A stretch of 5,973 nucleotides of DNA from an uncultured Shinella sp. (GTDB taxonomy: Bacteria; Pseudomonadota; Alphaproteobacteria; Rhizobiales; Rhizobiaceae). The stretch covers positions 1 to 5,973 of the forward strand of contig NZ_CAMLFY010000187.1 of the NCBI RefSeq assembly GCF_946479415.1, read 5' to 3'. The notes under the pieces are model-generated. The model was not told the DNA's origin. It made no database searches and worked only from the letters and a program-made list of their open reading frames with translations. This document shows, piece by piece, positions 1-5,928 of this stretch. Position numbers and translations under genes: made by a program. Every line of letters starts with the position of its first letter. Within the stretch, counting starts at the first letter, position 1.

Positions 1-54
1 GGTTGCCCCACAGCGACCTCAACGCTGCGCGTCTACCAATTCCGCCACGACCGC
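1..54 (-). tRNA. tRNA-Leu (anticodon GAG), 3' part beyond window edge
   Basis: Read on the minus strand from position 54, the sequence begins GCGGTCGTGGCGGAATTGG, the acceptor stem and D-arm pattern of bacterial leucine tRNAs. It continues into a clean anticodon arm with stem CAGCG, loop TTGAGGT and stem CGCTG, which gives anticodon GAG (reads CUC and CUU codons). The bases after the anticodon arm (GTGGGGCAACC) look like the start of the long variable arm typical of class II tRNAs. The variable arm end, T arm and acceptor 3' strand lie outside the window. The gene is divergent from lipB. Confidence 0.93.
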
Positions 55-90
55 ATCGTGGTAGGCGTTGCCTTGCGGCGACGGAGGTGC

Positions 91-119
91 ATGTAGCAAA
101 AGCATTTGGGGGGTGCAAG
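91..119 (-). promoter_or_regulatory. candidate promoter of tRNA-Leu
   Basis: On the minus strand CTTGCA (119-114) and CTACAT (96-91) are separated by exactly 17 bases. They match the rhizobial vegetative pattern CTTGAC-N17-CTATAT at 4 of 6 and 5 of 6 positions. Transcription would begin near 84, leaving a leader of about 30 bases before the mature tRNA 5' end at 54. The spacing is good and a tRNA needs a strong promoter here, but the site is predicted from sequence only. Confidence 0.5.
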
Positions 120-178
120 GCCGACCGACAAGAAAAATGACGGAAAGCGAAACAATTTCAACAGCCCCTGCACTGATG

Positions 179-196
179 CCCTGAAACCCCTGAAAT
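179..196. repeat. two tandem 9-bp units upstream of lipB
   Basis: Two adjacent 9-bp units, CCCTGAAAC and CCCTGAAAT, differ only in their last base. The second copy covers the -35 position of the candidate lipB promoter. With only two short copies this may be chance, or it may be a half-site pair for an unknown regulator. Confidence 0.4.
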
Positions 197-218
197 CCTT
201 GCATGATCGCGCCTATAT
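190..218 (+). promoter_or_regulatory. candidate promoter of lipB
   Basis: CTATAT at 213-218 is a perfect match to the rhizobial -10 element. CTGAAA at 190-195 is a 4 of 6 match to TTGACA at a suitable distance. Transcription would start near 225, about 25 bases before the lipB ATG at 250. That would exclude the further upstream in-frame ATG at 106 as a real start. The -35 element is weak and the call rests on the -10 element and position. Confidence 0.42.
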
Positions 219-249
219 CTGGCACAAGAAATCCGAAAGGACGGCCATC

Positions 250-996
250 ATGCAGCGTCAGGACATCTCCACATCCCTTCTCGCGGTCGAAGGCTCACCG
301 GCGGTGCGCTGGCGCATCGCGCAAGACCTCGTTTCCTATGAAGAAGCCGTCGAAACCATGGAAAACGAGGCGGCGGCAATCGCCAACGGAGAGGCCGACG
401 AGCTTGTCTGGCTGGTCGAACACCCGCCGCTTTATACCGCCGGCACGAGTGCGGATGCCGCCGACCTCGTCTCACCGGATCGCTTCCCGGTGTTTTCCAC
501 AGGCCGCGGCGGCGAATACACCTATCACGGCCCCGGCCAGCGGGTCGTCTATGTCATGCTGGACCTGAAACGCCGCCGGCAGGACGTGCGCGCCTTCGTG
601 GCGGCCCTCGAAGCGGTGGTTATCGATGCGCTCGATTCCATGAATGTGCGCGGCGAACGGCGTGAAGACCGGGTCGGCGTGTGGGTGCGTCGGCCGGAGC
701 GGCCTGTGCTGCCGGACGGGTCGCCGGCCGAGGACAAGATCGCGGCGATCGGCATCCGCCTGCGCCGCTGGGTGAGCTTTCACGGCTTCTCGCTGAACGT
801 CGATCCGGATCTCGAGCATTTTTCCGGCATCGTGCCCTGCGGCATCCGCGGCTACGGCGTGACGAGCCTCGTCGATCTCGGCCTGCCGGTCATGATGAGC
901 GATGTGGATATGCGCATCCGCGATTCGTTCGAACGCGTCTTCGGCCCGACGGTGTCGGATGCGGACTGTCAGCCCAAAAGCCTGTCGCAGGCATAG
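250..996 (+). CDS. lipB: octanoyl-[acyl-carrier-protein]:protein N-octanoyltransferase LipB
   Basis: This cytoplasmic enzyme moves the octanoyl group from acyl carrier protein to a lysine on lipoyl domains (pyruvate and 2-oxoglutarate dehydrogenase E2, GcvH); LipA then adds sulfur. The product is 248 residues, normal for the family. The signature [12 protein letters not shown] lies at about 86-97. The catalytic lysine is K163 (in DKIAAIGIR) and the acyl-thioester cysteine is C197 (in [15 protein letters not shown]), so both active residues of the family are present. I chose the ATG at 250 because AAAGGA sits 8 bases before it and the protein then begins where LipB proteins normally do; the open frame extends back to 106 but that part is not family-like and overlaps the tRNA promoter. 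lipA is not in the window. The 3' end overlaps the convergent protease gene by 28 bp. Confidence 0.96.
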   Translation: MQRQDISTSLLAVEGSPAVRWRIAQDLVSYEEAVETMENEAAAIANGEADELVWLVEHPPLYTAGTSADAADLVSPDRFPVFSTGRGGEYTYHGPGQRVVYVMLDLKRRRQDVRAFVAALEAVVIDALDSMNVRGERREDRVGVWVRRPERPVLPDGSPAEDKIAAIGIRLRRWVSFHGFSLNVDPDLEHFSGIVPCGIRGYGVTSLVDLGLPVMMSDVDMRIRDSFERVFGPTVSDADCQPKSLSQA

Positions 997-2207
997 ATGA
1001 TCGCATAGCCGTGCAGAACCAGCGCGGAGTAAAGGCCGAAACCGGCCAGAAGGCGCTGCGGCGCGGTCATGGGATCGAGCGCCTTGCGAGGCTTGACGCC
1101 GCCCGCGCCGAGAAGGCTCAGCACGGTGAAGACGGCAAGACCGGCGGTCAGCATCTGTGCCGGCAGGCCGACGCGCCAGCCGACCCACAGGATCGAGAGC
1201 GTCACCAGGAAACTCGCAATCAGCAGGCTGGTGCGGGTTGAAAAGACCTGCCGCAGCACCTGGCCGCCATCGAAACGATGCATGGGCAGGAGATTCAGCA
1301 GATTGAAGGCGCCGAGAATCAGCATGAAGACGAGCAGGCCCGGCCCCGTCGCGCCGCCATCATAAAGCGCAATCAGCGGCGGCACGAGGAAGGCCGACAT
1401 GCCGGCGCCCATCAGCGCGCAGACCGCCACCTCGAAATGGGAATTATAGGGCCTGCCGCCGACCGCGATGCCACCGAGTAACGGCACGAAGATCATGCGC
1501 ACCCTCCGGTGGCCGAAGGCGCGATAGGCGGCCATGTGGCCGAGCTCGTGCAGCACGATGACGACAGTCAGCATCGTGGACAGAAAAAGCCCGCGGGGAC
1601 CGAGGCCGAGGAACGGCCAGAGCAGCAATGTGGAAAGCACGGCGAGACCGGCCTGCGTCCACGGGCTCTCGAGCACGCCGCCCATATCGCCCTTGCCCGT
1701 CGTCAACCATTGGTCCAGCGCCTTCATTTCCCGGCGCAGCTGGATGTAGCGGAAAAGCAGGAAGGCGATGCCGCGGTAGCGGTCGGTCTGTTCGACGGTG
1801 AGCGCGGTGCCGCCGGGCACGGGGCGCAGGAACCGCCGCTCGACATAATGCCCCCAGAAGGAGGCATCGAGGGCGCTGTCGTCGACCACCCGCGTCTCGC
1901 AGGCAAGCTCTTGCGTATCCGCCGCTTCCCGCACCTCCAGCGTCCGCGTGATGGGAATGCCGTGACGATCGGGGTGGGAGAGCGTCTGGCGGACGCGGCC
2001 GGGAGACAGCCGCTCGCTGGAGACGATGGACGGATGCCAGTCCGCCTCCGCGCCGAGCGGGCTGACGAGCGCGGCGATACGGCTCGGCGGCGCCTTGAAG
2101 ACACGGGTAAGCTGGAGCGTGCGGCGCCCGACAGGCGCGGCGATCAACAGCCAGATCAGACCGAGATTGATCGTCACGAGCAGAAACATCGAGAGGGATG
2201 TCGACAT
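969..2207 (-). CDS. membrane metalloprotease, M50/site-2 protease family, with N-terminal SRPBCC-like domain
   Basis: The 412-residue product begins with one membrane helix (about 6-24) followed by basic residues. A soluble segment of about 30-175 resembles an SRPBCC/START-type domain ([18 protein letters not shown] at 33-50, closing with a [13 protein letters not shown] strand). Next come about seven hydrophobic segments (near 186-200, 207-226, 258-283, 288-308, 326-346, 349-370, 386-406). The zinc motif HELGH is at 220-224 and the second M50 motif [11 protein letters not shown] at 305-315, so the metal ligands H220, H224 and D313 with E221 are all present and an active intramembrane protease is expected. 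The substrate is unknown. The start at 2207 is preferred over the ATG at 2228 because GGGGAGGA precedes it by about 5 bases, while the upstream ATG has no ribosome binding site. It lies 74 bp after pccA on the same strand and may be read through from it. The family call is strong; the N-terminal domain call is moderate. Confidence 0.85.
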   Translation of the reverse strand: MSTSLSMFLLVTINLGLIWLLIAAPVGRRTLQLTRVFKAPPSRIAALVSPLGAEADWHPSIVSSERLSPGRVRQTLSHPDRHGIPITRTLEVREAADTQELACETRVVDDSALDASFWGHYVERRFLRPVPGGTALTVEQTDRYRGIAFLLFRYIQLRREMKALDQWLTTGKGDMGGVLESPWTQAGLAVLSTLLLWPFLGLGPRGLFLSTMLTVVIVLHELGHMAAYRAFGHRRVRMIFVPLLGGIAVGGRPYNSHFEVAVCALMGAGMSAFLVPPLIALYDGGATGPGLLVFMLILGAFNLLNLLPMHRFDGGQVLRQVFSTRTSLLIASFLVTLSILWVGWRVGLPAQMLTAGLAVFTVLSLLGAGGVKPRKALDPMTAPQRLLAGFGLYSALVLHGYAIIYACDRLLG

Positions 2208-2281
2208 GCCGTCCTCCCCGGCCTTCATGGCAGGACTTGGGATGCTAACGGCAATGTCCTAACAAATATTAAGAACCGGCT

Positions 2282-4234
2282 TCACGCGAATTCCATGATC
2301 ACCGCGTCCACCGCAAGGCTCTCACCCGGTTTCGCCTTGATGGAACCGACCGTCAGATCGCGCTCGGCCCGCAGCACGTTTTCCATCTTCATCGCCTCGA
2401 CGACGGCCAACGTCTCACCGGCCTTCACCTCCTGTCCCTCGCCGACCGCGATGGAAACGACGAGACCCGGCATGGGGCAAAGCAGCATCTTCGACGTGTC
2501 CGGCGGAAGCTTCACCGGCATCAGCGCATCAAGCTCGGCGTGGCGCGGCGTGAAGACGCGCGTTCGCACGGAAAGGCCCTGCCAGTCGATGCGCATGCCG
2601 TTCGGAAACGGCCTGAGCTGCGCCGTCACGCGCCGCCCGCCGATCGTGCCGCGCCAGACCGCCTCACCCGGCCGCCAGTCCGTCTCAACGGCATCGTCCG
2701 TCGTCACCGCATGATAATCGTCGCCGATCTTCACCACCCAGTCCCGGCGCAGATCCTTTGCCGGCCGCAGGCGATCGCGATGATGGGCGCGACGGGCCGC
2801 ATCGATCCCGTAAGCCGAAAGAGCGACCCGGGCCAGCACGCCGGCCTCCGCGGCCGTCGGCGCGGCAGGTGCAAAACCATCCGGGTATTCCTCCGCGATG
2901 AAGCCGGTGGAAAGCCGCCCCTCCCGCCATCGCGGATGGCGCATGAGGGAGGCCAGGAACGGCACATTGTGCTCGATGCCATCAACGGTGAAACCATCCA
3001 GCGCATCGCTCATGGCGTCGATCGCCTCAAGTCGCGTCGGTGCCCAGGTGCAGAGTTTCGCGACCATGGGATCGTAGTACATCGAGATTTCGGCCCCCTC
3101 GTAGACGCCGGTATCATTGCGCACGACGGCAGTACCGGCCGAACCTTCTGCGGGCGGGCTATAGCGGGTGAGCCGGCCGATGGACGGCAGGAAGTTGCGA
3201 TAGGGATCCTCGGCATAGAGCCGGCTTTCGATCGCCCAACCATTGAGCCTGATCTCAGCCTGCGACAACGGCAGTTTTTCACCGGCGGCGACGCGGATCA
3301 TCTGTTCGACGAGGTCGATGCCCGTCACCAGTTCCGTCACCGGATGCTCGACCTGCAAACGCGTGTTCATTTCGAGGAAATAGAAATTGCGGTCGCGATC
3401 GACGATGAATTCGACCGTGCCGGCGCTCTGGTAATCCACGGCCTTTGCCAGCGCCACGGACTGCTCGCCCATGGCGCGGCGCGTTGCCGCGTCGAGGAAA
3501 GGCGACGGCGCCTCTTCCACGACCTTCTGGTTTCGCCGCTGGATGGAGCATTCGCGCTCGCCGAGATAGAGCGCGGTGCCATATGCATCGGCCAGCACCT
3601 GGATTTCGATATGACGCGGATCGACGATATATTTCTCGATGAAGACGCGGTCATCTCCGAACGAGCTTTTCGCTTCGGAGCGCGCGCGTTCGAAACCGTC
3701 GCGCACCTCGCTCTCGTTCCAGGCGATGCGCATGCCCTTGCCTCCGCCGCCGGCCGACGCCTTGATCATCACGGGATAGCCGATCTCGCCGGCAATACGC
3801 TCGGCATGCGCGGCGTTCTCGATGACGCCGAGGAAACCGGGCACTGTGGAGACCTGTGCCGCATTGGCGAATTTCTTCGATTCGATCTTGTCGCCCATGG
3901 CGCGGATCGCCTTCGGCTTGGGGCCGATGAAGACGATGCCTTCCGTCTCCAGCGCCTCGCAGAAACTGGCGCGCTCGGAAAGAAAACCGTAGCCGGGATG
4001 CACCGCTTCCGCGCCCGTCTGCTTGCAGGCCGCGATGATCTTTTCCGCCACGAGATAGCTTTCGGCTGCCGGCGCCGGGCCGATATGCACCGCCTCGTCG
4101 GCCATTTCGACATGCAGGGCATCACGGTCGGCATCGGAATAGACCGCGACGGTGGCGATGCCCATCCTGCGTGCCGTCTTGATGACGCGGCAGGCGATCT
4201 CGCCGCGATTGGCAATCAGGATCTTCTTGAACAT
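2282..4234 (-). CDS. pccA: propionyl-CoA carboxylase, biotin-containing alpha subunit
   Basis: The alpha subunit carboxylates its own biotin using ATP and bicarbonate; with PccB it converts propionyl-CoA to (S)-methylmalonyl-CoA, feeding succinyl-CoA. The 650 residues show the full order. Biotin carboxylase is at about 1-447, starting MFKKILIANRGEIACRVI, with the ATP-grasp glycine loop AGGGGKGM at 161-168 and active residues E288, N290, R292, E296 and R338. A linking BT-type region spans about 465-570. The biotinyl domain (about 583-650) has EAMKM with biotin lysine K616. The linker and the C-terminus VDAVIMEFA are typical of PccA rather than AccC, which ends near 450 residues; the methylcrotonyl-CoA alpha subunit is the main alternative. 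The start at 4234 is chosen because GGGAGG precedes it by 5 bases and it matches the universal N-terminus; an 18-codon upstream extension in frame is not family-like. pccB is not in the window. Confidence 0.94.
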   Translation of the reverse strand: MFKKILIANRGEIACRVIKTARRMGIATVAVYSDADRDALHVEMADEAVHIGPAPAAESYLVAEKIIAACKQTGAEAVHPGYGFLSERASFCEALETEGIVFIGPKPKAIRAMGDKIESKKFANAAQVSTVPGFLGVIENAAHAERIAGEIGYPVMIKASAGGGGKGMRIAWNESEVRDGFERARSEAKSSFGDDRVFIEKYIVDPRHIEIQVLADAYGTALYLGERECSIQRRNQKVVEEAPSPFLDAATRRAMGEQSVALAKAVDYQSAGTVEFIVDRDRNFYFLEMNTRLQVEHPVTELVTGIDLVEQMIRVAAGEKLPLSQAEIRLNGWAIESRLYAEDPYRNFLPSIGRLTRYSPPAEGSAGTAVVRNDTGVYEGAEISMYYDPMVAKLCTWAPTRLEAIDAMSDALDGFTVDGIEHNVPFLASLMRHPRWREGRLSTGFIAEEYPDGFAPAAPTAAEAGVLARVALSAYGIDAARRAHHRDRLRPAKDLRRDWVVKIGDDYHAVTTDDAVETDWRPGEAVWRGTIGGRRVTAQLRPFPNGMRIDWQGLSVRTRVFTPRHAELDALMPVKLPPDTSKMLLCPMPGLVVSIAVGEGQEVKAGETLAVVEAMKMENVLRAERDLTVGSIKAKPGESLAVDAVIMEFA

Positions 4235-4241
4235 ACTTTCC

Positions 4242-4261
4242 TCCCGGCAGTCTTGCCGGGA
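4242..4261 (-). promoter_or_regulatory. hairpin running into the pccA ribosome binding site
   Basis: On the minus strand TCCCGGCA and TGCCGGGA form a perfect 8-bp stem with the 4-base loop AGAC. The last four bases of the 3' arm (GGGA) are also the first part of the GGGAGG ribosome binding site that serves the ATG at 4234. Folding of this GC-rich stem in the transcript could limit ribosome access. There is no run of U after it, so it is not a standard intrinsic terminator. The inverted repeat is directly seen; the regulatory role is inferred. Confidence 0.5.
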
Positions 4262-4263
4262 AG

Positions 4264-4292
4264 TTGTAGCCACAAACCCACCCGCCATTCAA
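4264..4292 (-). promoter_or_regulatory. candidate promoter of pccA
   Basis: On the minus strand TTGAAT (4292-4287) and CTACAA (4269-4264) are 17 bases apart in the 97-bp gap between the transporter gene and pccA. They resemble rhizobial -35 and -10 elements. Transcription would start near 4257, inside the 5' arm of the hairpin at 4242-4261. A transcript made here would lack part of that stem, while one reading through from the transporter gene would carry all of it. Match quality is moderate. Confidence 0.35.
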
Positions 4293-4331
4293 CGGCAGCG
4301 CAGCTGCAATTCGCCAATCGCCTCAGGCACT

Positions 4332-5282
4332 TTAGTCGAAGGCCGCATTTGTCGCGCGCTTGCGGAGCTTGTGCTCGCGCCAGATGATGAAGAGGCCTGA
4401 CGCCACGATGATGGCGATGCCGAGCCATTTCGAGGGCGTCGGGAAGTCGCCGAAGATGGCGTAGCCGAGCACGGTCGCCGAAATGATCTCGAAATACTGG
4501 AACGGGGCGAGCAGCGAGAGCGGCGCCATGCGGAAGGCGCGCACCACCAGCATGTGGGCATACCCCGAGAGCGCGCCGAGGATGATAAGCAGGACGAGCG
4601 TAAACAACGAAGGCGGCAGCGAGGGCGCAAAATCGGCAATGCCGGCGGCGTCTCCGAAAAACAGCGCGAAACCCATCAGGATCGTCCCGCCGAAGCCGGC
4701 GATGGTCTGCATGGTGAGCGGCGAGTCGGCCTCGCCGATCGCACGGTTCATGAAGAGATAGATGGAATAGAGGAAGGCGCAGGCGACGGGCAGCAGCGCC
4801 GTCCAGCCGAAGAGAATGAAGCTCGGCTGGATGACGATGAGCGCGCCGCCGAAGCCGACCATGATGGCAAGCCAGCGCCGCCAGCCGACCTTATCGCCGA
4901 GAAAGGCGGCGGACATGGCGGTGAGAATGAACGGCTCGACGAAATAGATCGCGAAGACATCGGCAAGCGGCATGTATTTGACGGCCGCGAAAAACAGCAG
5001 GCTCGCCGCACCGTGGATCGCGCCGCGCAAAAGGTTCAGCCACGGGCGTTTCGGCCGCATCATCTCCGCGCCCGCTGCGGTAAAGATCAGGGGAACCGTG
5101 CAGAGGATCTGGAAAAAGAAGCGATAGAACGTCACCTGGCCCGGCGACATGCCGACGAAATTCGCCATGTATTTGGCGATCGCATCCATACAGGGCAAAA
5201 GCAGCATGGCGACGGCCATCAGCGCAACACCCTGCATCGTGCTCCCGCCGGAGCTATTGGTGGCGTTTGCCGTGGCATTCAT
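4332..5282 (-). CDS. EamA/DMT-superfamily inner-membrane transporter
   Basis: The 316-residue product has ten predicted membrane helices (near 17-36, 47-68, 84-101, 106-127, 136-152, 157-177, 192-210, 225-247, 252-275 and 285-302). They are arranged as two EamA-type repeats. Each repeat ends in the family pattern: PLADVFAIYFVEPFILTA then a short loop and a glycine-rich helix (105-153), and APLSLLAPFQYFEIISA with its own final helix (253-302). The C-terminus (WREHKLRKRATNAAFD) is basic and probably cytoplasmic. Members export or import small metabolites such as amino acids, cofactors or drugs; the substrate cannot be told from sequence. The start at 5282 follows AAGGAG by 7 bases. It is upstream of pccA on the same strand with a 97-bp gap and is divergent from the XRE regulator. 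Confidence 0.9.
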   Translation of the reverse strand: MNATANATNSSGGSTMQGVALMAVAMLLLPCMDAIAKYMANFVGMSPGQVTFYRFFFQILCTVPLIFTAAGAEMMRPKRPWLNLLRGAIHGAASLLFFAAVKYMPLADVFAIYFVEPFILTAMSAAFLGDKVGWRRWLAIMVGFGGALIVIQPSFILFGWTALLPVACAFLYSIYLFMNRAIGEADSPLTMQTIAGFGGTILMGFALFFGDAAGIADFAPSLPPSLFTLVLLIILGALSGYAHMLVVRAFRMAPLSLLAPFQYFEIISATVLGYAIFGDFPTPSKWLGIAIIVASGLFIIWREHKLRKRATNAAFD

Positions 5283-5306
5283 CGGGATTCTCCTTCATTT
5301 GCCCCC

Positions 5307-5334
5307 TGCATAGCCCTTTTGCGCCGGCTGGCAA
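5307..5334 (-). promoter_or_regulatory. weak candidate promoter of the transporter gene
   Basis: On the minus strand TTGCCA (5334-5329) matches TTGACA at 5 of 6 positions. TATGCA (5312-5307) follows after 16 bases as a poor -10 element; read one base earlier it is CTATGC, closer to the rhizobial CTATAT. The predicted transcript would start near 5300, about 18 bases before the ATG and only just ahead of the ribosome binding site. This is a tentative call. Confidence 0.27.
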
Positions 5335-5353
5335 TGCCGGAATTCCTGTCATG

Positions 5354-5392
5354 CGCGGGCGTCGCGGTACGGCGCATTTAAGGTAGCCCGCG
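5354..5392. repeat. inverted repeat in the XRE/transporter divergent region, possible operator
   Basis: CGCGGGC at 5354-5360 and GCCCGCG at 5386-5392 are perfect reverse complements with 25 bases between them. A second, overlapping pair, TGCGC (5352-5356) and GCGCA (5372-5376), shares the left arm. The arms lie upstream of both divergent genes, where an operator of the adjacent HTH regulator could sit. GC-rich DNA makes such repeats by chance fairly often, so the functional reading is weak. Confidence 0.3.
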
Positions 5393-5440
5393 GTGATGTC
5401 TTGGCTGTAGACTCGCCGGCAAGAAGAAATGGAGGCCGCG

Positions 5441-5845
5441 ATGACCTTTCCCGGCGAGAGCAACACCATCCCCTTCCCCTCCGGCCGCGCCGACGGTGAT
5501 ACGCTGGGCGGACGCATCTGGCGCGCGCGCGATGCGCTCGGTCTGGAACTCGCCGATCTCGCCGCGCGGCTCGGGCTTCCCGAGGAAACGGTGAGCGGCT
5601 GGGAGCGCGACCATGCCGAGCCGGATACCAAGGGACTGTTCATGCTGGCCGGCGTGCTTTCGGTGTCGCCCTCCTGGCTGATCGCCGGCATCGGCGAGGC
5701 GCCGGCCGATCCTTCGGGCGACGAGCATTTGCATCCGCTGCTTCGCCAGTTGAGAGAAATCCACCAGCTGCACGACCAGACGGGCAAGGCGATCGCAGCG
5801 CTCGAAACGGAACTGGCAAAATTGATCAAAAAAGATCAGGGCTGA
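5441..5845 (+). CDS. XRE-family helix-turn-helix transcriptional regulator
   Basis: The 134-residue product has one HTH_3-type DNA-binding domain at about 21-83. It starts TLGGRIWRARDALGLELADL, with the turn and recognition helix in AARLGLPEETVSGWERDHAEP and the closing SPSWLIAGIGE common in phage-repressor-like XRE proteins. Residues about 95-131 are predicted to be one long helix with leucine and isoleucine spacing, probably a dimerising coiled coil. No ligand-binding or peptidase domain is present. The start at 5441 is preferred over the in-frame ATG at 5429 because GGAGG lies 5 bases before it, while the upstream ATG has only weak AAGAAG. It is divergent from the transporter gene and precedes the alcohol dehydrogenase gene by 83 bp. 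Its target is unknown; autoregulation and control of a neighbour are inferences. Confidence 0.88.
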   Translation: MTFPGESNTIPFPSGRADGDTLGGRIWRARDALGLELADLAARLGLPEETVSGWERDHAEPDTKGLFMLAGVLSVSPSWLIAGIGEAPADPSGDEHLHPLLRQLREIHQLHDQTGKAIAALETELAKLIKKDQG

Positions 5846-5852
5846 CTTTTTT
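5828..5852 (+). terminator. weak possible terminator overlapping the XRE stop codon
   Basis: AAAAAAG at 5828-5834 and CTTTTTT at 5846-5852 are complementary. Between them TCA and TGA can pair around a GGGC loop, with one bulged A at 5835. The result is an A-tract, a short stem and a T-tract, the layout of a bidirectional intrinsic terminator, but the GC-containing core is only about four pairs. It includes the stop codon at 5843-5845. Confidence 0.28.
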
Positions 5853-5864
5853 CCATTTACCGCA

Positions 5865-5893
5865 CTTGAGGGGTCGGGCCGGCTCTGCAATGG
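5865..5893 (+). promoter_or_regulatory. weak candidate promoter of the alcohol dehydrogenase gene
   Basis: CTTGAG at 5865-5870 matches the rhizobial -35 element CTTGAC at 5 of 6 positions. At 17 bases the sequence is CAATGG (5888-5893), a poor -10 element. The position, about 35 bases before the ATG at 5929, is sensible, but the -10 element gives little support. Confidence 0.25.
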
Positions 5894-5928
5894 TCCGCCC
5901 AACACAGAATCCGCATAGGGAGACGAAG

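Noticed and set aside
106..249. N-terminal extension of lipB to the ATG at 106
   Set aside because: The extension is not LipB-like, lies upstream of the likely promoter, and the ATG at 250 has a good ribosome binding site.
1..249. tRNA-Leu as an integration site for a mobile element
   Set aside because: The tRNA 3' end, where integration normally occurs, is outside the window, and no integrase, attachment repeat or atypical composition is seen on the lipB side.
472..1188. A 238-codon open frame on the minus strand, opposite lipB
   Set aside because: lipB carries complete catalytic motifs on the plus strand; this frame is its antisense shadow and is Arg/Ala/His rich.
2208..2281. Intrinsic terminator between pccA and the M50 gene
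   Set aside because: The region is AT-rich around TTAATATTTG but has no stable stem followed by a T-run, so no terminator can be supported.
1509..2714. A 401-codon open frame on the plus strand, opposite the M50 protease and the end of pccA
   Set aside because: It spans two well-supported minus-strand genes, and its product has low-complexity composition and no family features.
4235..4288. N-terminal 18-codon extension of pccA
   Set aside because: The family N-terminus MFKKILIANRGE begins at 4234, right after a strong ribosome binding site; the extension runs through the hairpin and candidate promoter.
2540..4387. A 615-codon open frame on the plus strand, opposite pccA
   Set aside because: It is a codon-bias shadow. 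High-GC third positions in pccA remove stops from the opposite strand; the translation is rich in Arg, His, Asp and Gly with no recognisable domain and no good ribosome binding site.
4554..5381. A 275-codon open frame on the plus strand, opposite the DMT transporter
   Set aside because: The minus-strand product has ten clean membrane helices; this frame gives only charged, domain-free sequence.
5824..5837. GATC-A6-GATC repeat near the XRE stop codon as a methylation or origin-type site
   Set aside because: Two GATC sites are too few, they are inside the coding sequence, and Rhizobiales methylate GANTC rather than GATC.
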